Assembly: GCA_937965695.1 (NCBI GenBank)
Contig: CALCKW010000024.1
Span: forward strand, 124,001-188,000
Length of the DNA stretch: 64,000 nt
Reading direction: 5' to 3'
From: an uncultured Granulosicoccaceae bacterium
GTDB lineage: Bacteria > Pseudomonadota > Gammaproteobacteria > CALCKW01
Within the stretch, counting starts at the first letter, position 1. Each line of letters opens with the position of its first letter. A program made the position numbers and the translations under genes. The notes beneath the pieces are model-generated. The model was not told the DNA's origin, did not search any database, and saw only the letters and a program-made list of their open reading frames with translations. This document shows, one piece after another, positions 10,278 through 20,108 of this stretch.

Positions 10278-10769
10278 CTAGACCTTCAAGCTCTTTTCAC
10301 CTCGGGCCATACCTGTCGCACCTGATCGCACAACCTCCAGTATTTGGCTTTGACCTACAGCACTCAGAAAGGCATCCAATTTGGTGCACTCACCCGTGAT
10401 TTCAACCACATAACTGCTTTCGGTGACGTCGACAATCTTACCTCTAAATATATCGGCGAGACGCTTCACTTCTTCGCGTGCAGCGCCTACCGCCTGTAGT
10501 TTGACCAACATTAGCTCTCGAGTGACGTGTGCTGTATCGGTCAAATCCACGACCTTGACCACTTCGATCAATTTATTGGTCTGCTTGGTGATCTGCTCAA
10601 TCACGTGTTCTGGACCACTCGTGACAATCGTCATACGAGACAGGGACGCATCGTCTGTCGGCGCGACCGTCAGAGACTCAATGTTATATCCTCGAGAAGA
10701 GTAAAGGCCTGCTACGCGAGATAAGGCACCTGCTTCGTTTTCAATCAGTATGGATATGGTGTGCCGCAT
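10278..10769 (-). CDS. ilvH: Acetolactate synthase small subunit
   Basis: MRHTISILIENEAGALSRVAGLYSSRGYNIESLTVAPTDD ACT domain. Confidence 0.97.
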   Translation of the reverse strand: MRHTISILIENEAGALSRVAGLYSSRGYNIESLTVAPTDDASLSRMTIVTSGPEHVIEQITKQTNKLIEVVKVVDLTDTAHVTRELMLVKLQAVGAAREEVKRLADIFRGKIVDVTESSYVVEITGECTKLDAFLSAVGQSQILEVVRSGATGMARGEKSLKV

Positions 10770-10770
10770 C

Positions 10771-12537
10771 TCAAATAAACTCGCTGCGCTTGGGGTTGAG
10801 CCGCATTTCGTGGTGGCCTTTGCCAGCCTCGATCATCGGGTAGACATTTTCCTCTGTGTCCGTGAGGATGTCTAAAAAGACGAGGCGATCCTTCTGCGCA
10901 AACGCCTCGCGGATAGCCCCTTCTAGGTCAGCTGGCTTATCGATTTGAATACCAACATGCCCATAAGCTTCTGCCAGTTTGACAAAATCTGGCAAGGCAT
11001 CCACGTAGGAGCTGGAGTAACGGCTTTCATAGTTGAACTCCTGCCACTGTCGCACCATGCCCAAATAGCCGTTATTGAGGTTTAAAATTTTAATGGGCGC
11101 ATTGTATTGCTTGCAGGTCGCCAGTTCTTGGATACACATTTGAATGCTGCCCTCGCCCGTGACGCAAGCGACATCAGAATCGGGGAATGCCATCTTGACG
11201 CCAAAAGCAGCAGGCAAACCAAAGCCCATTGTTCCCAGGCCACCCGAATTTATCCAGCGCCTAGGTTTGTCGAATTTGTAAAACTGCGCCGCAAACATCT
11301 GGTGTTGACCAACGTCGGAAGTGACATAGGCTTCGCCCTTGGTCACTTCGTACATTACTTCGATAACACGCTGTGGTTTTATGGTGTCGCTCTTGCGATC
11401 GTAAGCGTAAGAGTCAACATCGCGCCACACATTAATCTGCTGCCACCAGGCTGCTAATTCATCGCTTTCAGCGCGCTGGTTGGTCTCCGCGAGACACGCC
11501 AACATCTCTGTCAGCACACGGCCTACATCACCAACGATGGGCACATCCACAGCCACATTTTTAGCGATGCTGGCGGGGTCTATATCGATATGAATTACAC
11601 GGGCATGCGGGCAAAATGTTTTGAGCTGCCCAGTGACACGATCATCAAAACGCGCGCCGACAGCGAGCAACACATCGCATTCATGCATTGCCATGTTAGC
11701 CTCATAGGTACCGTGCATGCCCAACATACCGATGAAGAGATCATCCGTTGAAGGGTAAGCGCCAAGCCCCATCAAGGTGCCAGTGACGGGATAGCCCAGC
11801 TCGTGACCCAGCCGAGTTAACTGTTCGCTAGCCTCACCCTGTACAGCTCCGCCTCCAAAATAGATGACCGGCCGCTTGGCTATCACGAGTTGATCGATCG
11901 CTTTACGCACTTGACCTAAGTGTCCACCCGTCACAGGGTTATACGAGCGCAGTTCAACCTCTTTGGGGTAGACAAACGGGATGCGTACTTCGGGAGCAGT
12001 CAGGTTTTTTGGAATATCTATCAGTACCGGACCAGGGCGGCCCGTGGTGGCTATGTGAAAAGCCTTTTTGATGGTTGGTGCCAAATCTTCGAGTGAGCTC
12101 ACCAAAAAATTGTGTTTCACGCAAGGACGCGAGATACCAATGATGTCGCATTCTTGAAAAGCGTCAGTTCCAATCATGTCTTGATGAACCTGACCCGTGA
12201 TCACCACCATGGGAATCGAATCCATGTGAGCAGTCGCTAGACCGGTCACGACATTGGTGGCTCCTGGACCGGATGTCACAAGACAGACGCCAGGTTTGCC
12301 CGTTGCGCGTGCATAACCATCGGCGGCGTGCGAAGCGCCTTGCTCATGCCTCACTAAGATGTGTTTAATTTCGTCCTGTTTGTACAGCGCATCGTAAATA
12401 TGCAAAACGGCACCACCTGGGTAGCCGAATATAAATTCAACGCCTTCTTCTTTTAACGATGCAAAAAGTATTTCGCCACCCGATAGTTCCAAAACCTTAA
12501 CCTCTAACCTGCTGTTGCCTGGGCTACCGCTTCGCAA
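10771..12537 (-). CDS. ilvI: Acetolactate synthase large subunit
   Basis: VEFIFGYPGGAVLHIYDALY, HEQGASHAADGYARATGKPGVCLVTSGPGATN; ThDP enzyme; exact start uncertain. Confidence 0.97.
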   Translation of the reverse strand: MRSGSPGNSRLEVKVLELSGGEILFASLKEEGVEFIFGYPGGAVLHIYDALYKQDEIKHILVRHEQGASHAADGYARATGKPGVCLVTSGPGATNVVTGLATAHMDSIPMVVITGQVHQDMIGTDAFQECDIIGISRPCVKHNFLVSSLEDLAPTIKKAFHIATTGRPGPVLIDIPKNLTAPEVRIPFVYPKEVELRSYNPVTGGHLGQVRKAIDQLVIAKRPVIYFGGGAVQGEASEQLTRLGHELGYPVTGTLMGLGAYPSTDDLFIGMLGMHGTYEANMAMHECDVLLAVGARFDDRVTGQLKTFCPHARVIHIDIDPASIAKNVAVDVPIVGDVGRVLTEMLACLAETNQRAESDELAAWWQQINVWRDVDSYAYDRKSDTIKPQRVIEVMYEVTKGEAYVTSDVGQHQMFAAQFYKFDKPRRWINSGGLGTMGFGLPAAFGVKMAFPDSDVACVTGEGSIQMCIQELATCKQYNAPIKILNLNNGYLGMVRQWQEFNYESRYSSSYVDALPDFVKLAEAYGHVGIQIDKPADLEGAIREAFAQKDRLVFLDILTDTEENVYPMIEAGKGHHEMRLNPKRSEFI

Positions 12538-12603
12538 TACCCAGCTGAATTATATGCCTGCCGCATTGTCCACTAGGAGCAATGCTGAGAGCGCTGCTTT
12601 CTA

Positions 12604-12849
12604 CTAGGCTTTGCGAAGTACAAAGTGGTATTTGCCATCAACTTCACTGACATGTTCTAGAGCATGTCCGAGTTGTTTGGCAAAAACGGGGAAATCCCGA
12701 GAAGATCCAGAGTCCGTGCTAATAATATGCACTGTCTCACCAGAATCCATTGACGCAAGCGTCTTTTTGGCCCGTAGAATGGGCAAAGGGCAATTGAGCC
12801 CAGTCGCGTCAAGCGTGTGATCCGTAGCAAGTTCGTCGAAAGAGGCCAT
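12604..12849 (-). CDS. TusA-like sulfurtransferase family protein
   Basis: MASFDELATDHTLDATGLNCPLPILRAKKTLASMDSGE with the CPxP motif; ORF extends upstream but the internal Met at 12849 fits the family. Confidence 0.9.
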   Translation of the reverse strand: MASFDELATDHTLDATGLNCPLPILRAKKTLASMDSGETVHIISTDSGSSRDFPVFAKQLGHALEHVSEVDGKYHFVLRKA

Positions 12850-14290
12850 GAAGATTTCGCCAAAAACAAACATTCTATCTGGTGTTAGCAGCCGCGCCAA
12901 GACACCCCCAAGACGCACGCTTAAACAGTGGTCGTTCTCGATTAGCTTCGCCTTCGCGCTGTTCAGCGCTAATGCCGGTGCTGCCCTACCCAATCTTGGC
13001 AATTCAGGTGCAGACGATGGCAAATTGGCCGCACTGGGTCGCGCTGCGATGATCAGCGCAACACAGCACAATCCCACGCTTAACGACGTAGAGATTTACG
13101 ACTATCTCAACCAACTTCTCATTACTTTACGAAGTGCCAACGGCTTAGATGAGTACAAAATCGATCTAACCTTCTTTGCAGATCGCTCAGTCAACGCTTT
13201 TGCTTTACCCGGCGGATATATCGGCGTATTTGCGGGTTTGGTTCTCAACTCCAGCACGGAGTCAGCGCTGGTCAGCGTACTTGCGCATGAATTGGCTCAC
13301 TTAAGTCAACGACATATTCACCGTTTTATGGAACGTCAAGGGCAAGCGAATATCGCCGCAATGGCTGCTCTTATCGCAGCAGCTCTCGTACTTCGCGATA
13401 ATCCAGATGCAGCTCAGGCAACCATTTACTCTGGATTAGCGAGTGCTAATCAAAGTTTGTTAGATTACTCGAGAGCCCATGAACGCGAAGCCGACAGAGC
13501 AGGCCAACGATTCATGAGCAACGCTGGCTTTAGAGCTGAAGGTATGGCTGAAATGTTTGAAGGACTTGCCGTGCAAGAACAGCTCAATCGTGGACAAGGT
13601 TTGGAGTACCTTCAAACACACCCTGTCACGCAATCACGCATTGCCGACGCTTGGGAAAGCGCGCGCACGTTCACCAAAGACGGCACCGATGACAAAATTG
13701 CTTTTGCTTTAATGCGCGCACGCACCGCTACCTTGGTCGGCGCACCCGTGACTAACGAGACGCGCCCTTATGCGCTCGCGCTTGCAGCGCTTCGAGATGA
13801 TGATGCAAATGGCGCCGCAAAAGCACTAAAGAACTTAAACAAAGATTTGGCATCACATCGCAATGCCAAGTTGTTGCTGGCGCGTATTGAAGCTGCACAG
13901 GGAAACTTGGATACAGCTTTGGCAGTGCTGTCCGATCTACAAATTAACTTCCCCGATTGGTATCCGGTGATCCATCACAAAGCGGAGATATTGGCTGACG
14001 CTGATCAACACCTAGAGGCAGCTGACTCACTTCGCGCCTATTTACGTGAGCATGACAGCAACTGGCCTCTGGCCTATCGATCACTGTCAATTTATTTTCA
14101 CCAAGCAGGCGATGAATTAAATACCCTACGATGGCGTGGTGAACACTACTTATCTCTACAAAATTACTTGGCTGCGGCGAGCTTTTTCGAACAGGCGCTG
14201 CAAAGAGCACCCAAAGAATCAGCAACTGCAGTGCGATTGAAATCGAGACTAGACTACACACAAGAACGGGCGCTAGAAGAGCGCCCGTAA
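12848..14290 (+). CDS. M48 family metalloprotease with TPR-like C-terminus, BepA-like
   Basis: HEXXH in SVLAHELAHLSQRHIHRFMERQ, AFALPGGYIGVFAGL, YSRAHEREADRAG; signal-like N-terminus. Confidence 0.9.
   Translation: MKISPKTNILSGVSSRAKTPPRRTLKQWSFSISFAFALFSANAGAALPNLGNSGADDGKLAALGRAAMISATQHNPTLNDVEIYDYLNQLLITLRSANGLDEYKIDLTFFADRSVNAFALPGGYIGVFAGLVLNSSTESALVSVLAHELAHLSQRHIHRFMERQGQANIAAMAALIAAALVLRDNPDAAQATIYSGLASANQSLLDYSRAHEREADRAGQRFMSNAGFRAEGMAEMFEGLAVQEQLNRGQGLEYLQTHPVTQSRIADAWESARTFTKDGTDDKIAFALMRARTATLVGAPVTNETRPYALALAALRDDDANGAAKALKNLNKDLASHRNAKLLLARIEAAQGNLDTALAVLSDLQINFPDWYPVIHHKAEILADADQHLEAADSLRAYLREHDSNWPLAYRSLSIYFHQAGDELNTLRWRGEHYLSLQNYLAAASFFEQALQRAPKESATAVRLKSRLDYTQERALEERP
14266..14288. 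other. Perfect 9-bp inverted repeat (ACGGGCGCT-agaag-AGCGCCCGT)
   Basis: Read directly; overlaps the 3' end of the bepA-like CDS; another AGCGCCCGT lies ~30 bp downstream. No T-tract, so not called a terminator. Confidence 0.6.
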
Positions 14291-14333
14291 GTAAAGATAA
14301 AATGGCGGCTAAGCGCCCGTGTTTGTAGTGCCG

Positions 14334-15974
14334 TTAGACTTTTGGTCCTGCCGCTACCAAGGATTTACCGTTTTCGGTATCCGTGTATCGATCAAAGTTT
14401 TTGACGAACATGTTAGCCAGTTTGTCGCGTTGGGCGTCGTAGGCTGCTTTATCGCTCCATGTGTTGCGAGGCTCTAGAATGCTGGATTCTACGCCGTTTA
14501 CAGCAGTCGGCATAGCTAGACCAAACACTGCCATGTCGCTGAAATCTGCAGACGCTAAACTACCATCGAAAATCGCGTCGATGATGGCACGGGTAATCTT
14601 GAGCGACATGCGTTCGCCCACACCGTAACCCCCACCACTCCAACCTGTGTTCAGCAGCCAAGCATTCGAACCGTGTTCGGCCATCTTCTTGCCTAAAATT
14701 TCTCCATACTGAGTTGGATGCACGGTTAGAAAAGCACCACCAAAACACGCTGAAAATGCAGCTGTTGGTTCAGTAAGCCCCAACTCTGTACCCGCTACCT
14801 TCGCGGTGTAACCGTTCAAATAATAGTATTTAGCTTGTTCGGCATCTAGCTTACTCACGGGAGGCAATACACCAAACGCATCACAGGTCAGAAAGATGAT
14901 GTTCTTCGGATGGCCTCCACGAGATACCGGACGAACAATATTGTCGATGTGCTCGATTGGATATGAGACGCGGGTGTTTTCGGTTAACGAGTTGTCGGCA
15001 AAATCTGGTACGCCGTCTTTCAACGGTACGTTCTCTAACAACGCGTTGCGACGAATTGCACCATATATCTCCGGTTCTTTTTCAGCCGTTAAATCAATGG
15101 TCTTGGCGTAACAGCCGCCTTCATAATTGAATACGCCTTGGTCATCCCAGCCATGCTCATCGTCACCAATTAAACCGCGCTTTGGGTCAGTAGATAAGGT
15201 TGTCTTACCCGTACCCGACAAACCAAAGAACAGTGCGGTGTCGCCGTCTTGGCCTTCATTAGCCGAACAGTGAAACGAGCCAATCCCCTTTAACGGTAAG
15301 AAGTAGTTCATCATCGAAAAGATGCCCTTCTTCAACTCGCCACCATACCAAGTGCCACCTACGCAGGTTGCTCGATCTGAGATATTAAAGCAGGCATAGA
15401 CTTCAGAACGCATTCCATGAGCAGCGTAGTCGTTAAATTCTGCCGTAGGCGCATGCAAGATTGTCCAATCGGGGTCAAAATCCTGCAGCTCTTCATCGCT
15501 TGGTCGAATGAACATATTTTTGACAAAATGTGCGGCCCAAGCGACAGCTGTCACCACCCGTACAGCCAGGCGAGTCTCTGGATTGGTGCCGCAGAAAACG
15601 TCCATGACATAGAGTTTTTTCTGCTGACTTAAATCCTTGGAGGTAACACTTTTGACCGCTTTCCACGTTTCGGTCTGCAGCGGCTGATTGTCTGAGCCGT
15701 TGTTGCCATCCTTCCACCAAACGGTGTCTAACGTCGTTTGATCTTGTACTAGGTATTTGTCTTTTGCGGAACGGCCTGTGAACTTGCCAGAATAAACGCA
15801 GACAGCTCCTGTGCTAGTCTCATGGCCTTTTTCAAGACCATCTAAGCTGGGGTCTGTTTCATGAGCAAACAACTCATCAAAAGATAGGTTGTAGTAAAAA
15901 TCACCAGAAAGATCGACACCATGATCGGCAATTTGAGATTTAACGCGTGCTAAGTGGTTGTCCTGAGACATCAA
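14334..15974 (-). CDS. pckA: Phosphoenolpyruvate carboxykinase (ATP)
   Basis: 546 aa; [45 protein letters not shown]. Confidence 0.97.
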   Translation of the reverse strand: MMSQDNHLARVKSQIADHGVDLSGDFYYNLSFDELFAHETDPSLDGLEKGHETSTGAVCVYSGKFTGRSAKDKYLVQDQTTLDTVWWKDGNNGSDNQPLQTETWKAVKSVTSKDLSQQKKLYVMDVFCGTNPETRLAVRVVTAVAWAAHFVKNMFIRPSDEELQDFDPDWTILHAPTAEFNDYAAHGMRSEVYACFNISDRATCVGGTWYGGELKKGIFSMMNYFLPLKGIGSFHCSANEGQDGDTALFFGLSGTGKTTLSTDPKRGLIGDDEHGWDDQGVFNYEGGCYAKTIDLTAEKEPEIYGAIRRNALLENVPLKDGVPDFADNSLTENTRVSYPIEHIDNIVRPVSRGGHPKNIIFLTCDAFGVLPPVSKLDAEQAKYYYLNGYTAKVAGTELGLTEPTAAFSACFGGAFLTVHPTQYGEILGKKMAEHGSNAWLLNTGWSGGGYGVGERMSLKITRAIIDAIFDGSLASADFSDMAVFGLAMPTAVNGVESSILEPRNTWSDKAAYDAQRDKLANMFVKNFDRYTDTENGKSLVAAGPKV

Positions 15975-16705
15975 CGGGTCACTCCGTGGATTGAGATTGA
16001 AAATTGGTACAGGCCTCGACCATAAAAGCCTTTATTCGCCGTAACTGGCCGCCTTTGGAAACCCTTGAACGTTTTCCTTAAGACAATCAACACCTAGCGT
16101 ACTCGCACACTAACAAGTGTAAGAGCGAGCATATCCCTAGGAATCGGCAGAGGTTCTACAGACTTTGGCGTTTTCGCACCTTTGAGAAAGATTAGACGGC
16201 AAGCTTGCCATTGTAGAATTGGGAAATCCGCTAATTGCCAGACTATTTGATGAAAACTTGTGCAATTAGAGAGGTTTAACATTGAGCTAGCGGCCGCCAG
16301 TTAGGGCGTCAAACATATTTAATGCAACGTTATTACCCGCTGGTAACCTCGCCAATTGCACAGAGAGCAATTGTTTTGAGTTGGTCAACGCTGCGGAACA
16401 GCTCATTGAGACCAAGAACCGAGAGGATTTGAGATAAGTATTTACTCGAACGAAAAATACGCCGTTGCGCTTAAGTTGCAATTGGATTGATGCCATCACA
16501 ATTTCCCAAGCGGACGAACAAAGCATGATGCAAAGTCGCAAAGGTCGGATATATTCGACACGGACAACCTTGAATCCACACAAGCCCTACTGGCTTAAGG
16601 CGCGAATTTTAGGGTTATTTTGGCTAATCGTCAACTTAAGAAAGCCAATATGTATTAGAAACGTTACAGCACCTCACGACGTGTACCGTTTGTTTACAAC
16701 TACTG

Positions 16706-17143
16706 TTAACCAGGTTGAGCAGATTGATAATCACTGACAATTTCAAATATGCGATGAGAGACTTGCATTTTTTCAGGCGTGTAAATGACGATTGGTAATC
16801 GGCTGTTATAGGGGATCGACGTCGGTGAGTTCCAGATAACTGAGTCTTCCGCGCCAAAACCCATGTTACCCACGCGAGTACTTGTTACAACAGGCTGCCC
16901 TTCATACCGATAAAAACTATAACCCCAGCCGGGAACAGTCTGATGGACCAACTGACCTATGAGGCCGTATCGATTGACACCATCCGTTTCAACAGATAAA
17001 CCTACTCGAACTTGAAGCAACAAACCCGATTCTTCCGACCTATCCTGACGAGCCTGAAGCCAAATAATCCAACGCTGGCACCCAGCCTCAGAAGCTGGAT
17101 AGGATCTTATTGCGTTTATCGCTTCTTCGCTCGCATATTCCAT
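16706..17143 (-). CDS. Ecotin-like serine protease inhibitor (apparently leaderless)
   Basis: 145 aa; RSYPASEAGCQRWIIWLQ, NRYGLIGQLVHQTVPGWGYSFYRYEG, PYNSRLPIVIYTPEKMQVSHRIFEIV parallel ecotin (YPAAEAG..., LEGWGYDYY..., [24 protein letters not shown]). Confidence 0.82.
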   Translation of the reverse strand: MEYASEEAINAIRSYPASEAGCQRWIIWLQARQDRSEESGLLLQVRVGLSVETDGVNRYGLIGQLVHQTVPGWGYSFYRYEGQPVVTSTRVGNMGFGAEDSVIWNSPTSIPYNSRLPIVIYTPEKMQVSHRIFEIVSDYQSAQPG

Positions 17144-17146
17144 CGG

Positions 17147-17617
17147 CTAAATCATTCCATAACGCCCAACAGTCGCAACGACGACAGTGAGCAAACCCAG
17201 AATTAAGTTAACACCCACTAGCCGACGCACTCGTGCCAGCTCCGCGGCACCATCAGCCCAGTTTTCCTGTTGAATCAACGCGGTCATACGCTTAAAAGGC
17301 ATACTGACAATATGAGCAAAGACCACCACCATCAAAAGGCCGGCACCGTGCATCAAATGGATGTAAGCCCCTGCTCCCGCAAATCCGCCGAAGCCTCCGA
17401 AAATCATCCAATATCCTGTGCCAAGCAAGAGAAAGATACTGAGACCAACCCAGCGAAAAAAACCTGATAGCACTTCAACCCACAATGTCAGCCGGTCAGA
17501 TACTTGCAGAACTTGAGCGGCAGAGGGTCGCAACACCATATAGGCAAAGAACATCCCGCCAACCCAAACAACGACGGCGACAACATGCAGCGCTAAAGCA
17601 ATTCCCATGGTCTGCAT
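17147..17617 (-). CDS. CopD-like integral membrane protein
   Basis: 156 aa, four predicted TM segments; ALHVVAVVVWVGGMFFAYMVLRPSA, HLMHGAGLLMVVVFAHIVSMPFKRM. Confidence 0.75.
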   Translation of the reverse strand: MQTMGIALALHVVAVVVWVGGMFFAYMVLRPSAAQVLQVSDRLTLWVEVLSGFFRWVGLSIFLLLGTGYWMIFGGFGGFAGAGAYIHLMHGAGLLMVVVFAHIVSMPFKRMTALIQQENWADGAAELARVRRLVGVNLILGLLTVVVATVGRYGMI

Positions 17618-17619
17618 AC

Positions 17620-18099
17620 CTATACCAATGCCAACATACTTTCAGCGCTGCTAACCGTTAACCCTGGCCCAGGCTCAACACACAAGTGTTTCACAACACC
17701 ATCATCTAACAACATCGCATAACGTTGCGAACGCTCCCCAAGCCCAAAAGCACTTAAATCGACCTGTAATCCAACTGCTCTTGTAAATGATCCATCGCTG
17801 TCTGCTGCCATGACAAGACGATCAGCACCCTGCATTTCTCCCCACGCGCTAACCACAAATACATCATTCACGGAGATACAAACAATGCCGCTAACGTCTT
17901 TTGCAAAAAAATCATCCGCTGTGCGCACATAACCAGGCAAATGTTGCGCTGTACAAGTTGGAGTAAAGGCGCCAGGTACGGCAAACAAAATAACTTTTTT
18001 ACCAGCCGATTCCGCGACTAAAGATACTTTTTTTGGCCCATCTTCACCCATGATCGTCACGTCGATGTCGGGGACTTTTTCGCCTACTTGAATTGTCAT
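17620..18099 (-). CDS. Peroxiredoxin (Prx5-like redoxin)
   Basis: KVILFAVPGAFTPTCTAQHLPGYVRTADDF; start at internal Met MTIQVGEKVPDID. Confidence 0.94.
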   Translation of the reverse strand: MTIQVGEKVPDIDVTIMGEDGPKKVSLVAESAGKKVILFAVPGAFTPTCTAQHLPGYVRTADDFFAKDVSGIVCISVNDVFVVSAWGEMQGADRLVMAADSDGSFTRAVGLQVDLSAFGLGERSQRYAMLLDDGVVKHLCVEPGPGLTVSSAESMLALV

Positions 18100-18171
18100 T
18101 TTTGTTCTCTGAAAAATCACTTGTATGAATACCAAGGTCTACATCAGCTTTGCACATCAATAACAATACAC

Positions 18172-18232
18172 AACGCTGTGTCTAAGGAACCTAAGATCAA
18201 GTCATGCTCACGCTGTCGACGTCACTGACCGG
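18172..18232 (-). repeat. Dispersed intergenic repeat, truncated copy 4 (reverse orientation)
   Basis: ctaagatcaagtcatgctcacgctgtcgac matches the reverse complement of the gtcgacggtgcgagcatgacttgat block of copies 1-3. Confidence 0.6.
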
Positions 18233-18322
18233 ACTTTATCTGAGGCTACCTACAATGATAGCAGTCTGGAGGTAGGCGTCAGATTGGCACGTTCGCCAAT
18301 GCGTATTCTGCGTGGCTACTTT

Positions 18323-18787
18323 TTACTTTGTATCAGCATCATGTTCGACTTTCAAAAGTTCAACATCAAACACAAGCGTTGCTTGGGGCCCTACAATACC
18401 GCTAACTCCCTTTTCACCATACGCAAGCTCTGGTGGAACAATGAACTGGTATTTAGCGCCTTCAGTCATCAACTGAAGGCCTTCGGTCCAACCTTCGATG
18501 ACAGTGCTAAGTGGAAAGCTAATCGGCCGCCCACGCTTACGCGAATTATCAAACTCAGTTCCATCGGGTAACTTACCTGAATAGTGCACAGTTACGCGAT
18601 CATCGAGTTCTGGGGCATCACGGCCAACGCCTAGTTGCAAGACACGGTATTTCAAGCCACTGGCGGTGGTTATGACTTTTGCAGGCTCTCTCACCTTTGC
18701 TTCACTGGGAGAAGCGCTGTCTTTTTCGTCGGCTGCAAGCGGTGAAAAACACGCCACTAGCAGCAGTATAAGGGCAGATCTAAGCAT
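18323..18787 (-). CDS. FKBP-type peptidyl-prolyl cis-trans isomerase
   Basis: VTVHYSGKLPDGTEFDNSRKRGRPISFPLSTVIEGWTEGLQLMTEGAKYQFIVPPELAYG; N-terminal signal sequence. Confidence 0.95.
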   Translation of the reverse strand: MLRSALILLLVACFSPLAADEKDSASPSEAKVREPAKVITTASGLKYRVLQLGVGRDAPELDDRVTVHYSGKLPDGTEFDNSRKRGRPISFPLSTVIEGWTEGLQLMTEGAKYQFIVPPELAYGEKGVSGIVGPQATLVFDVELLKVEHDADTK

Positions 18788-19198
18788 GATTAAAAATCAG
18801 GTTACGGATCACAATCTGAGATCACAGCGTCTTGTAGATATAAAGTTCAAAAACCCTATAGCTTCAGTATAGAGGTCGTCGCATCCATGTTTTTCTGGCT
18901 CCTTTGAGTAGATACTAAGACGACTCAAGATGAGGCGCCATTACACAAACGAGAGAAACTTGGACGCTCCCTCTATTTATAGGCGCTTGATCACCAATAC
19001 AAAAGTAAATGCGCATGTGTTAGGGTTTGTTTAACACAGAATCAGTTCCACATAGACTATTTATCTATTTGAAATAATTAGCAATAATGTCATAGTTGAA
19101 TAGAAATTACAAAATGACTTAAGTGTAAAGTTCATAAACAGAGCCCTAGAATAATTCCACAATCTTGAAGTCATTCGCGACTTAAACAGGAAGGCAAA

Positions 19199-20041
19199 TT
19201 GGCAGCTACCCAAAGAAACATAAAAGTAGGTGTGTACGTTGACGGTGAAAATATCCGTAGAAATGGAGGTTTTCGGATGCGTTATGACGTGCTTAGAGAA
19301 TTTGCTACCCGTGATGGGGCAGAGCCGCTCCGCCTAAACACCTACCTAGCCTTCGACCCAAAAAGGGGTGAAACCGATTATGACTACCTCAAGCGCGAGC
19401 AAAACTTCCATAATCGAGTCAGAGACTATGGGTTCAAAGTCATCCAGAAGATGGTTCGTTGGTATCAAGACAGCGAGGGTGAGAGCCGCTCCAAAGCGAA
19501 CGCAGACTTAGATTTGGCAGTTGATGTCTTACTGCAGTCTGTCAACCTTGACCGAGTAGTGCTTGCAACTGGAGACGGTGATTTTGTTCAAGTGGTAAGA
19601 GCACTGCAGTCCAAAGGCTGCCGCGTGGAAGTTGTTGCTTTCGACAACGTCTCGACTGATCTTCGTCGAGAAGCTGATATGTTTATGTCAGGTTATTTAG
19701 TTCCAGAGCTAGTCCCCCCGCAAGAATACAACAGTGAGCAACGTAACGATCTCAACTGGGGAGACATAGGCTCACGGGTTCGTGGCCATTGTTACTACCA
19801 CCATGAAACAAAACCTTTTGGTTTTATGCGATTTATGCAGGAAGTCTCTCCAGGTATCTGGATCATAGATTCTCGCGACGAATCTTCGCCCTACCAGACA
19901 GTTTTTTTCTACGATTCCGAATTGCCAAATGGCTACGACTCAGCAGGGTTACCAACGCGTGACCAGATTTTTGAATTCGAGCTAGCGGCGCCAAGAAGTG
20001 AAGGAGAAAACTGCCAAGCACTAAATATAAAAGCACTTTGA
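19199..20041 (+). CDS. NYN domain (LabA/DUF88-like) protein with C-terminal OB/cold-shock-like domain
   Basis: VGVYVDGENIRRNGG, LDLAVDVLLQS, VVLATGDGDFVQVVRALQSKGCRVEVVAF; C-terminal RGHCYYHHETKPFGFMRF...VFFYDSEL...TRDQIFEFEL. TTG start after an AGGAAGG-like RBS. Confidence 0.85.
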   Translation: MAATQRNIKVGVYVDGENIRRNGGFRMRYDVLREFATRDGAEPLRLNTYLAFDPKRGETDYDYLKREQNFHNRVRDYGFKVIQKMVRWYQDSEGESRSKANADLDLAVDVLLQSVNLDRVVLATGDGDFVQVVRALQSKGCRVEVVAFDNVSTDLRREADMFMSGYLVPELVPPQEYNSEQRNDLNWGDIGSRVRGHCYYHHETKPFGFMRFMQEVSPGIWIIDSRDESSPYQTVFFYDSELPNGYDSAGLPTRDQIFEFELAAPRSEGENCQALNIKAL

Positions 20042-20051
20042 GTTTAGCGCC

Positions 20052-20072
20052 AAAACGAGCTTAACTCGTTTT
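20052..20072. terminator. Bidirectional rho-independent-like terminator
   Basis: AAAACGAG-cttaa-CTCGTTTT perfect 8-bp stem with A/T flanks, between convergent genes. Confidence 0.7.
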
Positions 20073-20108
20073 ATCTAACCTCAACGGCAAATCCGTAAGT
20101 AAATGCTG

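Noticed and set aside
16287-16583. 98-aa minus-strand ORF in the pckA upstream region
   Set aside because: No recognisable motif, no operon context and no clear RBS; left uncalled.
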